A DNA stretch of 64,000 nt from Myxococcota bacterium. Its GTDB lineage: Bacteria; Myxococcota_A; UBA9160; SMWR01. The stretch is from assembly GCA_022447545.1 (NCBI GenBank), contig JAKVBI010000011.1:310001-374000 (forward strand), written 5' to 3'. Under the pieces are notes generated by a model. It did no database searches and was not told the origin of the DNA. It worked only from the letters and a program-made list of their open reading frames with translations. Made by a program: the position numbers and the translations under genes. Of the stretch, positions 25,927-34,719 are shown in pieces (position 1 is the stretch's first letter; the number at the start of each line of letters is the position of its first letter).

Positions 25927-26275
25927 CAAACACCTGCCTCGCCACCTCCATGGCGCGTACCGCCGCGGGAAAGCCCGCATACATCCCACAGTGCAGGATC
26001 GTCTCGCAGATCTCCTCCTGGGTCAGACCATTTTTGATTCCCAGTCCGATGTGGACGGCCAACTCCTCGGGCCGTGACAAGGCCGTGAGCACGGAGATGG
26101 TGGCCAGGCTTCGGCGAGCCGGGTCGATGCCGGGGCGGGACCAGATGGACGAACCCGTGTCGAGGATGATCCGGGTGAAATCTTCGCGAATGGCGTCCGG
26201 CGCGGCGAACTGCTCTACCACCTCGCGACCCTCCTGCCTGCCCCGCTCAGCATCCGGCTTGGGCGTTTCGGCCAT
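25919..26275 (-). CDS. Carboxymuconolactone decarboxylase family protein
   Basis: A 118-residue protein of the CMD/AhpD-like fold: R-P-E-E-L-A-V-H-I-G-L-G-I-K-N-G-L-T-Q-E-E-I-C-E-T-I-L-H-C is the core helix pair, followed by Y-A-G-F-P-A-A. Instead of the AhpD C-x-x-C it has single cysteines, as in true decarboxylase-type members, which act on gamma-carboxymuconolactone-like lactones. GGAG precedes the ATG at 26275, chosen over an upstream one at 26362. It is coupled to the NUDIX gene downstream. Confidence 0.87.
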   Translation of the reverse strand: MAETPKPDAERGRQEGREVVEQFAAPDAIREDFTRIILDTGSSIWSRPGIDPARRSLATISVLTALSRPEELAVHIGLGIKNGLTQEEICETILHCGMYAGFPAAVRAMEVARQVFDE

Positions 26276-26377
26276 GTCGCTCCCCTCCTGCCTGCCGGGC
26301 AAAAGCGCCCGCTGGGGCGACCCTACAGAGGCACCTCGCCGCTGACAAGGAGGCGTCTGCATCCGCGATCAGCGAAC

Positions 26378-27358
26378 TCAGTCGGCGTTGGCCTGAAAGA
26401 ACTTCCAGATCTCGCGAGCGGCGTAGACGTCTGCGTTGGTCGCACCCAGCAACTTCGGCATCTGCTGCAGCGGATGGGGCACCGTGTGTCCCCCTCCCAC
26501 GATGTGATAGAGCACGACTTCCTCTCGGCCGGATTCACTCCAACGCGTCACCTCCACGTGAGAGTCATCGTCCGAGCTGCGATCCGGCAGGCGCACACGT
26601 TCGGGCTCACCCATGTGCCCTGCCAGGTCTCGCCAATAGTCGATCGTCTCCCGGGTCGAAAGCACCTGGCCCCGATCCCCGAAGATCCCATACAACGCCA
26701 CGCGCCCACCCTCGTCGGGGTTCATGGGATCTTTGCTGCCGTTCATCAACAGAACGGACTCAGCCCGCCCGGAATGCCGACAGTCGAAATTCTCTGGCGC
26801 GGGGAGATTGGCCACCACCGGTGCCACTGCACGCACCAGATCCGGCGCCTCGAGGGCCAGCCGAAAGGCCATCTGTCCCCCATTGGAGACCCCAGTCGCA
26901 TAGACACGAGTGCGATCTGCGCCCCGTTCCTCGACCAGTCGATCGACCAATGCCGACAAGAAACCCACGTCGTCCACGTCGAGTTCATTGGCCGCGTAGG
27001 GGGCTTCCGCGCGGCAATCGTTCCAGTGCGACTCGACCCCCGCCGGATAGACGGCCAGGAAACCGAACTCGTCCGCCAGCCGATCGAACTCATAGGACAT
27101 CATCGAGCGGGCCTGCATGGCATTCCCCTGAGACCCGTGAAGCACCAGAACGATGGGAGTCGGCTGGTCGCGGACCACGGGCTCATACACCAGAAAATTC
27201 CTCTCGCGTCCGGCGTGCAGAAGCGATCCCGCGTCGACAGTTCCCTTCAGGACGGGCAGAGGCGCCTCCGAGAACTGGAGATACCGCGAAGCCAGCAGAA
27301 TCAGACCACCACCCACCAACAGCAACCCGAGCGCCAACCGCAGCCAACCCGATCTCAC
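26378..27358 (-). CDS. PHB-depolymerase-family (LpqC-like) esterase, membrane-anchored
   Basis: A 326-residue alpha/beta hydrolase. An N-terminal hydrophobic helix (L-A-L-G-L-L-L-V-G-G-G-L-I-L-L-A) anchors or exports it. The catalytic serine lies in G-V-S-N-G-G, the oxyanion region is V-L-H-G-S-Q-G-N, the acid is D in N-G-S-K-D-P, and the histidine in G-G-G-H-T-V-P. Relatives are polyhydroxybutyrate depolymerases and feruloyl esterases. The GTG at 27358 overlaps the permease stop (GTGA at 27355-27358), so translation is coupled; an open extension to 27571 is rejected. Natural ester unknown. Confidence 0.88.
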   Translation of the reverse strand: MRSGWLRLALGLLLVGGGLILLASRYLQFSEAPLPVLKGTVDAGSLLHAGRERNFLVYEPVVRDQPTPIVLVLHGSQGNAMQARSMMSYEFDRLADEFGFLAVYPAGVESHWNDCRAEAPYAANELDVDDVGFLSALVDRLVEERGADRTRVYATGVSNGGQMAFRLALEAPDLVRAVAPVVANLPAPENFDCRHSGRAESVLLMNGSKDPMNPDEGGRVALYGIFGDRGQVLSTRETIDYWRDLAGHMGEPERVRLPDRSSDDDSHVEVTRWSESGREEVVLYHIVGGGHTVPHPLQQMPKLLGATNADVYAAREIWKFFQANAD

Positions 27359-28713
27359 GTTTCGTGCCCCCCCCGCCCACGTAGTAAGAACAAGGCTCCC
27401 CCCACCGCCACTGTCAGGAGCGCCAACAGGGACTCGGTGGGGCGCCCCTGGAAGGCCCAGACCATCGTCCAACCCGTTACGACGAGGTAGAAGATCGGCG
27501 TCACCGGGTAGCCCCAGGTGCGAAACGGCCTCACGCGATCGGGCATCCGGAAACGCAGCACGATCACGCAAGACACAGCCAGGGAAGAAAACAGAGCCAG
27601 GGTGAAACCGGCGTACTGCTGGATCTGGTCGACGGTGCCGGTCACGACGATCAACGAAGTCACGACGCCCTGGGCGAGCAACGCTGTGGTCGGAACCCCG
27701 GACGATCGACTGGTGCGCGCAAACGCCGCCAGGGCCGGCACATCCCGGCCCAGAGCAAAGGACACCCGAGGGCCCGCCACCGTCATCGCCGATGCCGATG
27801 CAAGCAGTGAAATCACCAGGACTCCAGTGACGAGACCCACGCCCAGGGGTCCGAACAGCGCTTCGGCCGCGACCACGCCGACATCGACCCGGCCAGCGAG
27901 AGTCGAGACATCGGCACCGTAGAAATAGACGGCATTGAGGGCCAGGTACAAAAGCACCACGATCCCAGTACCGAGCAACAGAGCACGTGGAAGATTGCGC
28001 TGCGGAGTTTCGATCTCACTCGCCACGTAGGCGGCTGCGTTCCATCCCGAGTAGCAGAACATCACGAAGATCAGCGAGGTCGCAAAGGCCGGCAGAGTCG
28101 GCGACACACCGGTACTGGTGCGCGTGAAATGCGCGACGTCTCCCTGTCCAAAAACCGCGGCACCCAGCACGATGGCCACGATGCCGAGCACCTTGAGCAG
28201 TGTGACTAGGTCGTTGAAGCGGAACCCCCCGCCGCGCAGGTGAATCGCCGTCAGCCCCCAGACGAACACGAGAGCAGCGGCGTCGCTCGTCCCAAAGTTG
28301 CCAAGCAATGCCCGGTCATCGCCCAGCACGGGCATGAAGACAGCCAGGTATGCGACCAGAGCTTTCACGGCTGCGGCAATGGGGGCCGGGAAGCCGGCTA
28401 CGAAGGACACAAAGGCGCTCATGAAACCGAACAGACGACCGTAGGTCTCGCGCAGATAGACGTACTCGGCGCCGGCCTCCGGGTAGAGGGCTCCAAGCTC
28501 GCCGTAACACAGGGCCCCGCAGTAGGCGAGTACCCCTCCCAGGATCCAGAGCGCAAAAATCGCGGCGGGGTCGCCGAGCTCAGCCGCCTGAAAGCCCGTC
28601 GTCGTAAAGATTCCTGCCCCGATGATGTTGGCCACCACCAGCGCCGTGGCGGTACGCAGTCCGACGCGAGCCGAGAGATCATTGCCCGCGGAATCGCTCG
28701 TGACGTCAGACAT
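27355..28713 (-). CDS. APC family amino-acid/polyamine-type permease
   Basis: A 452-residue integral membrane protein with about 12 hydrophobic helices. The TM1 signature N-I-I-G-A-G-I-F-T-T-T-G is classical for the APC superfamily, and the E-A-G-A-E-Y-V-Y-L segment after TM2/3 is also typical. It probably imports an amino acid or related amine or organic anion for the enzymes of the run it sits in. It starts 54 nt after the YtcJ-like gene and its stop overlaps the esterase start. No strong ribosome site is visible before the ATG at 28713. Confidence 0.92.
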   Translation of the reverse strand: MSDVTSDSAGNDLSARVGLRTATALVVANIIGAGIFTTTGFQAAELGDPAAIFALWILGGVLAYCGALCYGELGALYPEAGAEYVYLRETYGRLFGFMSAFVSFVAGFPAPIAAAVKALVAYLAVFMPVLGDDRALLGNFGTSDAAALVFVWGLTAIHLRGGGFRFNDLVTLLKVLGIVAIVLGAAVFGQGDVAHFTRTSTGVSPTLPAFATSLIFVMFCYSGWNAAAYVASEIETPQRNLPRALLLGTGIVVLLYLALNAVYFYGADVSTLAGRVDVGVVAAEALFGPLGVGLVTGVLVISLLASASAMTVAGPRVSFALGRDVPALAAFARTSRSSGVPTTALLAQGVVTSLIVVTGTVDQIQQYAGFTLALFSSLAVSCVIVLRFRMPDRVRPFRTWGYPVTPIFYLVVTGWTMVWAFQGRPTESLLALLTVAVGGALFLLRGRGGHET

Positions 28714-28767
28714 GCGTGCCTAGGCTAGCCGTTCAGAGGCTCCCGGACCTCGAACTTTCCTGCCGGC

Positions 28768-30204
28768 TCACGGCGCCGCCTCACTGCGATGCCACACCAT
28801 TGCGCCATCACACCAGGTGGCCTCGACGTGCTGGCTGGAGAGATCCTCCCGAGCCACGCGCCAGGGCACGTCGAGCAGACACAGATCCGCGCGCGCCCCC
28901 ACCTCGAGGGACCGAGGCGCGCCCCCCGGCTGGCCGGGCGGCGTGGTGAACAGAGCCAGGGCCCGCTCGGGAGTCAGACCTTCTGCCGTTCCCATCGCCA
29001 CCCCACTCTCGGTACGGCGGTCCACGGCGGCGGCAACGGCAATCCATGGATCCGGCTTTCCGAAGGGCGCATCCGTCCCACCCCCGAGCGGGATTCCAGC
29101 GTCCAGAAAGCCCCGACAGCGGTAGAGCCAGGCGAGATCCCGCGCCTCCACATCGCGACGGTAGGCATCGCCGCGCTCCCGAATAAAATGGGGCTGAGTG
29201 ACGACGGTGATTGGAAGCCTCGCCAACTGCTCCACCAATTCGGGAGGTGTGACCGCCGCATGCTCGATGCGGTCTCCGGACCCAGTCCCTGCCGCCGCCA
29301 GGGCCACCACGGCGAGTACCAGCTCGGCCCGGGTGACACAGTGAATGGCCACGCTTCGCTCGGCGGCATGAGCACGGACAATCTCTCGAGTCAGCTCGTC
29401 GACGTCAGGCAGGCGAGCATCGTCGAGAACGAGCTTCACGGCTCCGCGTTCCACCCGGGAATGGGATGGCGCGGGCAATGTATGACGTCCCATCACCCGC
29501 AGCCGCTGGGGAAGTGCACCACAGACGACAGCCGCCACCAGGGCATCGAGTTCACGGGTGTCGTTGTCCACCGTTGCATCGGTGAGGCCCGTAACGCCGA
29601 AGCTCGCCAGGCGCCGACCCACCTTCGATAGATCCGGTGGGGTCCGCGCCCCCAGCCGATCGCGAAGCCACGCATCCATTCGCCACAAGCGCCCGTTGGG
29701 CTCCCCATTCGCGTCGCGCTCGACGCCCGCAGGTGCATTGCCCGAGCCAATCCCGACTCGCGCCAACCCCACGCTGTTGAGCACCCACAGAGCCCCCCCG
29801 CGGTGTTGAACGCGCAGCGGCCGGTCGGCCACCCAGGTATCCAGCGTCTTGCGATCGAGAACCCCCGCGACACTCTCGTGGTAGCCGATACCGCGCAGCC
29901 ACCCCCTCGGCCCCCCAGACTCACGAGCCGCAGTCGCCAGACCCTTGGCCAGCTGCGCGGCGTCTTGCACCTGGGGAGGGCCACAGAGCACTGAACTCTC
30001 CACCGTTGCCAGGGCAAACAGGTGGAGGTGATGATCGTGCAGTCCGGGCAACAACGCCCCGCCCGAGGCATCGATCCCCCCGTCCCCCTCCCCCCCGAGA
30101 CCCGGCTTGGACACTTGGCTGGGCTCGATACTGGCAATGTGTGCGCCCTCGATGCGCACGTCACAGGGCCCCCGGCCGGGCAACTCGGCACGCCGAATCA
30201 ACAA
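28768..30204 (-). CDS. YtcJ-like amidohydrolase family protein
   Basis: A 478-residue metal-dependent hydrolase with a split beta-sandwich (M-L-I-R-R-A-E and the terminal A-R-A-D-L-C-L-L-D-V segments) around a TIM barrel. The metal motif is L-H-D-H-H-L-H-L-F near residue 56, later histidines include A-I-H-C-V-T and R-I-E-H-A-A, and the final acid is in L-G-G-G-T-D-A-P-F. The YtcJ group acts on amide-like or cyclic substrates of unknown nature. The first 7 nt overlap the end of the CoA-transferase gene. Confidence 0.9.
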   Translation of the reverse strand: MLIRRAELPGRGPCDVRIEGAHIASIEPSQVSKPGLGGEGDGGIDASGGALLPGLHDHHLHLFALATVESSVLCGPPQVQDAAQLAKGLATAARESGGPRGWLRGIGYHESVAGVLDRKTLDTWVADRPLRVQHRGGALWVLNSVGLARVGIGSGNAPAGVERDANGEPNGRLWRMDAWLRDRLGARTPPDLSKVGRRLASFGVTGLTDATVDNDTRELDALVAAVVCGALPQRLRVMGRHTLPAPSHSRVERGAVKLVLDDARLPDVDELTREIVRAHAAERSVAIHCVTRAELVLAVVALAAAGTGSGDRIEHAAVTPPELVEQLARLPITVVTQPHFIRERGDAYRRDVEARDLAWLYRCRGFLDAGIPLGGGTDAPFGKPDPWIAVAAAVDRRTESGVAMGTAEGLTPERALALFTTPPGQPGGAPRSLEVGARADLCLLDVPWRVAREDLSSQHVEATWCDGAMVWHRSEAAP

Positions 30205-31676
30205 GGTTTCTCGATCTCCTCCAGGACGCGCTGGGTATCGCTTCCCAGCTGACGCGCCGGTGCCCCCAGGGTTCTTCCTCTGGGTGGCTTCACTCTCACC
30301 CGCTCACCCCCCGCCCGCACCTCATGGCCGCCATCGTCGAGGGCCTCCACGAAAGCAGCCCGACGCGCAGCCGGGTGCTCGGGCTCGAAGGCCAGCGCGT
30401 GGGCCACCACATCCCGCAGGTTCACATCGAGGAGTCCACCGCGGCCCGCGCGAACACAGGCCAACACGGCCACCGCGGCATGGAGCCCCGTGAGCGGATC
30501 GGCCAGAGCATCGCCGAAGAACACCGGGGAAACGTCCGGATTCTCGGGCCAGGACATGCCGGCATCCACTGCTGCATCATCCCCCAGAGCAACCCAACCC
30601 CCTTTGGGCTCGCGTCGACCGTAACCAGTGATGCTGAGCCAGAGCCGACCACGCCCGGTGCCAGCAAACGCCTCGGCCGCCACACCCAGCTGACGAAGCG
30701 CACGTGGACGCGCGCTTTCCACCACCACATCCGCGCTGTCGATCAGAGCGCGAAGGGCGGCCAGATCCGACGCGTCGCCAAAGTCCAGAGCCACGGATTC
30801 CTTCCCCCCGTTGAGGAGTTCGAAGAAGGCGGGCGCCCCCCTGCGGGCACCATCGGGACGTGTGCGGCTCTCGAGCTTGATCACTCGCGCACCGGCGAGA
30901 CGTAGCAACTGAGTGCACAGAGGCCCCGCCCAGAGTGAACTCAGGTCGATCACACGGAGGGGGCGCTCTCGGACCCCGAATCGGGGTGGCCCTGAAGTCC
31001 ACCGCAACCAATCCACGGGGCCCGCCTCCGGTGGTCTGACCCGTGCTGCGGGAAGCCCGAGCAGGCGGGCCCGCTCCAGCAACTCCGCGCAACTGCGTTG
31101 GGACACCCGCCCAGCGAGCGCGTCCCAGCGTCGGTCTTCGCCAGACAAAACGGGCGGCAATTCACCGAGCTCATCCGCCAGCCAAGCCGGCAGGCAGGAC
31201 CAATCGTCTTCGCGTGGGAGGCCGAGTGCAAGCCAGCCGTCCGCGACCTTCAGCAACCGGCAACCGCCCCCGGGCGACACCCTTCCCCGGCGCGTCAATC
31301 CCGTCAGGGCGGCCCGTTCACCCAGCAAAGCGGCACCGTCCAGGTCGGCCAGAGCCCTCCCACCCAGTGCGCCCAGCGCCTGAGCCGCACCGGCCGCACA
31401 CGCTGCAACGGGCCCCGGCGCCAGACGCGGCGGACCCCCCTGGGATCCGCTGAGCCACATGGCTCCCGAGCGCGCCCAGACAATGGCCGGATGAAGAATC
31501 GAGGCGGCCTTGGCAATGGGCGGTGCGAGTTCCACCTCCGCCCCCAGGCTCCGAAGCAGCCAGACCGCGTAATCGGCCGAGGCACCCTCGCCGGCGTGGG
31601 TGAACCGGTGACCCTCGAGAGGCCCGGGGTGCGGAACCGCGCTGGGTGAATGGGAGTGGCTGGGGGCACTGACCAC
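30198..31676 (-). CDS. CaiB/BaiF CoA-transferase family protein, rearranged domain order
   Basis: A 492-residue CoA-transferase. A partial N-terminal portion (about 1-245) ends in a small-domain-like G-G-G-C-R-L-L-K-V-A-D-G-W-L-A segment. The Rossmann-like core begins only at about residue 250 (L-R-V-I-D-L-S-S-L-W-A-G-P, then A-R-V-I-K-L-E-S) and carries the likely catalytic aspartate in G-L-L-D-V-N-L. It should move CoA between acids. The start is a GTG at 31676 with a poor ribosome site, so the N-terminus is uncertain. It is first in the seven-gene minus-strand run and divergent from the LLM gene at 31815. Confidence 0.85.
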   Translation of the reverse strand: MVSAPSHSHSPSAVPHPGPLEGHRFTHAGEGASADYAVWLLRSLGAEVELAPPIAKAASILHPAIVWARSGAMWLSGSQGGPPRLAPGPVAACAAGAAQALGALGGRALADLDGAALLGERAALTGLTRRGRVSPGGGCRLLKVADGWLALGLPREDDWSCLPAWLADELGELPPVLSGEDRRWDALAGRVSQRSCAELLERARLLGLPAARVRPPEAGPVDWLRWTSGPPRFGVRERPLRVIDLSSLWAGPLCTQLLRLAGARVIKLESRTRPDGARRGAPAFFELLNGGKESVALDFGDASDLAALRALIDSADVVVESARPRALRQLGVAAEAFAGTGRGRLWLSITGYGRREPKGGWVALGDDAAVDAGMSWPENPDVSPVFFGDALADPLTGLHAAVAVLACVRAGRGGLLDVNLRDVVAHALAFEPEHPAARRAAFVEALDDGGHEVRAGGERVRVKPPRGRTLGAPARQLGSDTQRVLEEIEKPC

Positions 31677-31814
31677 GTCATGCCTCGGTGCGAACCCGCT
31701 GAGTGAGTCGCGTTGGAGTCAGAGTACACCGGAGAACTCGCACAGCGCGCGCTCTATGCCTCTCCCGACCGGGCAGTGATTGCCCTACCCTGCGGCCCGT
31801 TCAAGGAGGCACAC

Positions 31815-32762
31815 ATGAACCCCCTCGTCCTCGAGACCGACCTGCGCTGTGGCATGGTGCTCGGCGGTGGCAGTCGCGAGCAGGTACTCGACGTCGCTCC
31901 TCGAATCGAAGCGGCCGGTTTCGACTCGATGTGGGTGGGCGATCACGTCAGCTTCCACATTCCGATCGTGGACGCTCTGACCCTGCTGACCTTCGCCTCT
32001 GCGATTACTGAGACCATCCGAATCGGTACAGCCGTGTACCTGCTCCCACTGCGCCACCCCACGACGTCCGCCAAAGTCATCTCCAGCCTGGATGTATTGT
32101 CGGGCGGCCGCCTCGCACTGGGGGTAGGCGTAGGCGGAGAGTTTCCCCCCGAGTTCAGGGCCACGGGCGTGCCTCTCGCCGAACGCGGCAGTCGGGCCGA
32201 CGAGGCCATCGAGATCATGCGACGCCTGTGGACGGAAGACGGGGTCGAGCACAAGGGGCGCCATTTCGAGCTGGGCCCCATCTCCATCGATCCCAAGCCC
32301 ATCAAGGCCGGCGGACCGCCAATCCTCGTAGGAGGCCGCAAGGAACCCTCCATGCGCCGGGCTGGACGCCTCGGGGACGGTTACATCTCCCACATGTGCT
32401 CTCCCGAGTTCTTCGCCGACAACCTGAAACAGATCGCGCACCACGCCAGCGAAGCCGGTCGGCGGGATGTCCCCTTCGAGACGAGTTGCTTCATCTTCAC
32501 CGTGGTCGACAATGACTATGAGGCCGCCCACGAGCGAGCGTCACAGATGCTGGGTCGGATCTACAACACGGATTTCCGGGAGGCCTCGAAGAAATACTGC
32601 CTGTTGGGCAAGGCCGAAGACTGCCTGGAACAAATGCAACGATTCGTAGACGCAGGCGCCCGGCGCTTCATTCTTTCGCCGTTGATGGATGCCGACGCCG
32701 TGATCGAGCTGGGACAGAGCCAAATTCTGCCCGAACTCCAGAATCTGAGAATCCCAGCCTGA
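31815..32762 (+). CDS. LLM class flavin-dependent oxidoreductase
   Basis: A 315-residue luciferase-like monooxygenase with W-V-G-D-H-V-S-F-H near the N-terminus, I-R-I-G-T-A-V-Y-L-L-P-L-R-H-P, G-R-L-A-L-G-V-G-V-G-G-E-F and I-L-V-G-G-R-K-E. This resembles F420-type or probable-F420 members. GGAGG at 31805-31809 precedes the ATG. It starts a plus-strand run that continues with the small cysteine protein and acyl-CoA ligase after a 132-bp gap. A TACCCT at 31786-31791 is a possible -10. Confidence 0.9.
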   Translation: MNPLVLETDLRCGMVLGGGSREQVLDVAPRIEAAGFDSMWVGDHVSFHIPIVDALTLLTFASAITETIRIGTAVYLLPLRHPTTSAKVISSLDVLSGGRLALGVGVGGEFPPEFRATGVPLAERGSRADEAIEIMRRLWTEDGVEHKGRHFELGPISIDPKPIKAGGPPILVGGRKEPSMRRAGRLGDGYISHMCSPEFFADNLKQIAHHASEAGRRDVPFETSCFIFTVVDNDYEAAHERASQMLGRIYNTDFREASKKYCLLGKAEDCLEQMQRFVDAGARRFILSPLMDADAVIELGQSQILPELQNLRIPA

Positions 32763-32801
32763 TCCCGTAAATGTCGTGCCCTCGAAGTGGCTGGGTTGAG
32801 A

Positions 32802-32807
32802 TAAGAT
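32802..32807 (+). promoter_or_regulatory. Candidate -10 TAAGAT before the small cysteine-protein gene
   Basis: Located 88 nt before the ATG at 32895, in the 132-bp gap after the LLM gene. It suggests the CoA module may have its own promoter. No clear -35. Confidence 0.25.
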
Positions 32808-32894
32808 CCAGCGGCCTTACCCCTTGGAGGGGTGATTTCTCATATGATGGTGCGCGGGCCCGCGGGGTTCCCGTGAGATCGGAGGAGCCAGAAA

Positions 32895-33200
32895 ATGCCT
32901 CAATTCAATGCCGGTACTCGAATCAAAAGCGCGGTGTGCAGCTCGGAGCTGATGGTCATCGCAGCGCCGAAAAGTGACATCGACCTGCGCTGTGGCGGTG
33001 CCGCCGTCATCGACATGGGTGCGGATGCTGCGGGCGAGATCGACCCCCAGTTCAAGGACGGTTGTGCACTTGGGAAGCGATATGTAAGTGAAAACGGGGA
33101 TGTTGAGCTCCTCTGCACGAAGCCGGGTGAGGGTTCTCTCTCCATCGGCGACGTGGGGCTCGCGATCAAAGAAGCCAAGCCCCTCCCCTCCTCCGACTGA
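32895..33200 (+). CDS. Small four-cysteine conserved hypothetical protein
   Basis: A 101-residue soluble protein with cysteines at 15, 33, 57 and 74, the last two in D-G-C-A-L-G-K-R-Y and E-L-L-C-T-K-P-G-E-G-S-L, and an L-R-C-G-G motif at 31-35. I recall similar proteins of about 100 residues beside fatty-acid-CoA ligases in actinobacteria, with the same L-C-T-K-x-G motif; no function is known to me. The four cysteines could bind a metal or form disulfides. GGAGGA precedes the ATG. It lies 13 nt before the acyl-CoA ligase, surely in one operon. Confidence 0.78.
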   Translation: MPQFNAGTRIKSAVCSSELMVIAAPKSDIDLRCGGAAVIDMGADAAGEIDPQFKDGCALGKRYVSENGDVELLCTKPGEGSLSIGDVGLAIKEAKPLPSSD

Positions 33201-33213
33201 TCGGACCCAGACC

Positions 33214-34719
33214 ATGAACCTGATGATGCTGCTGGAGATGGCCCAGTCCGGCTTCGCGGACCGGGTCGCCTTCCGAAACGGCGACGATTCTCTGACTTTT
33301 GGCGAGCTGTTCCACGCGGCCGGGGCCGCGGCAGCCACTGCACGGGCCTCAGGTGCCCGGCACCTCGCCGTGTTGGACGAAAGCAGCCTCGCGGTTCCCG
33401 TGGGACTGTTCGCCAGTGCGTGGTCCGGCCTGCCCTTCGTGCCGCTCAACTACCGCTTGACGGCGAGCGAGATCGAGGGATTGGCGTCGCAGATCACCCC
33501 CGCCTACCTGGTCACCAGTGCGGACCGCGTGGAATCCCTGGCTTCCGTCGAGGGCCTCCAAGTCGTGGCCCGGGAGACCTTCCTCGAACAAGCTCGCAGT
33601 GGCGAATCGGCCGACCCCGATTGGGGGATGGACGCTGAAGAGATCGCCATCCTGCTGTTCACCAGCGGTACGACCGGGGCCCCCAAGGCAGCCGTTCTAC
33701 GCCACAAGCACCTGGTGTCCTACATCCTGGGCTCGGTGGAGTTCGGCGCTGCGGCTGAGACGGATGCGGCCCTGGTGAGCGTTCCGCCCTACCACATCGC
33801 AGGGATCGCAGCGATTGCCAGCTCGGTGTACTCGGGTCGCCAGGTGGTGCAACTGCCCAACTTCGACGCGTCGGAGTGGGTGGACCTCGCCAAGCGCCAT
33901 ACCGTGAGCAACGCCTTCGTGGTGCCGACCATGCTCGCGCGCATCGTCGAAGTCCTCGAGGACTCCGAAGACACCGGCCTCGGCCACCTCCGAGCGCTGT
34001 CCTATGGCGGCGGCAAGATGCCCCAGGCGGTCATCGAGCAGGCCATGCAGCTGCTGCCCGAAACCAACTTCACGAACGCCTATGGGTTGACCGAAACCAG
34101 CTCGACCATCTGCCTGCTGGGGCCGGAAGAACACCGCGCCGCGGCCGCCAGTGAAGACCCGGAAGTTCGACGTCGGCTGACCTCGGTCGGTCAGGCCCTG
34201 CCCAGCGTGGAGCTGGAGATCCGTGACGAGAACGGCAACGCGCTACCGGCGGGTGAACGGGGCGAAATCTACGTGCGCGGCGAGCAGGTCTCGGGCGAGT
34301 ACCTGGGCCGCGCCAGCACGCTCGAAGGAGACGGCTGGTTCCCCACGCGCGATGGCGGCAGCCTCGATTCCGAGGGCTACCTGTTTCTGGAGGGCCGCAT
34401 CGACGATGTGATCGTGCGCGGCGGGGAAAACATGTCGCCCGGTGAGATTGAAGACGTCCTGCTCGAACATCCCGCGGTCGCCGATGCCGCGGTGGTGGGT
34501 ATTCCGGACGAGCAGTGGGGCGAGGCCGTCGCCGCCGCCATCGTGCTCAAGGCCGATGCCACGGCGGAAGCGAGCGAGTTGCAGGACTGGGTCAAGAGCC
34601 GGTTGCGCTCGTCCAGAACCCCTCAGCGGGTCGAGTTTCGAGCCGAGCTACCCTACAACGAGACCGGCAAGCTCCTGCGCCGCCAGGTTCGCGCCGAACT
34701 CTCGGGAGAAGCACCGTAG
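33214..34719 (+). CDS. AMP-binding acyl-CoA synthetase / ligase
   Basis: A 501-residue adenylate-forming enzyme with L-F-T-S-G-T-T-G-A-P-K-A-A (P-loop), N-A-Y-G-L-T-E-T-S-S (A5), the R-I-D-D-V-I-V-R-G-G-E-N hinge region and the catalytic lysine in Y-N-E-T-G-K-L-L. It should form an acyl-CoA from a free acid. The ATG at 33214 was chosen because the family usually starts there and the upstream frame overlaps the preceding gene. Its end abuts the enoyl-CoA hydratase reading frame, which has no ordinary start codon. Confidence 0.92.
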   Translation: MNLMMLLEMAQSGFADRVAFRNGDDSLTFGELFHAAGAAAATARASGARHLAVLDESSLAVPVGLFASAWSGLPFVPLNYRLTASEIEGLASQITPAYLVTSADRVESLASVEGLQVVARETFLEQARSGESADPDWGMDAEEIAILLFTSGTTGAPKAAVLRHKHLVSYILGSVEFGAAAETDAALVSVPPYHIAGIAAIASSVYSGRQVVQLPNFDASEWVDLAKRHTVSNAFVVPTMLARIVEVLEDSEDTGLGHLRALSYGGGKMPQAVIEQAMQLLPETNFTNAYGLTETSSTICLLGPEEHRAAAASEDPEVRRRLTSVGQALPSVELEIRDENGNALPAGERGEIYVRGEQVSGEYLGRASTLEGDGWFPTRDGGSLDSEGYLFLEGRIDDVIVRGGENMSPGEIEDVLLEHPAVADAAVVGIPDEQWGEAVAAAIVLKADATAEASELQDWVKSRLRSSRTPQRVEFRAELPYNETGKLLRRQVRAELSGEAP

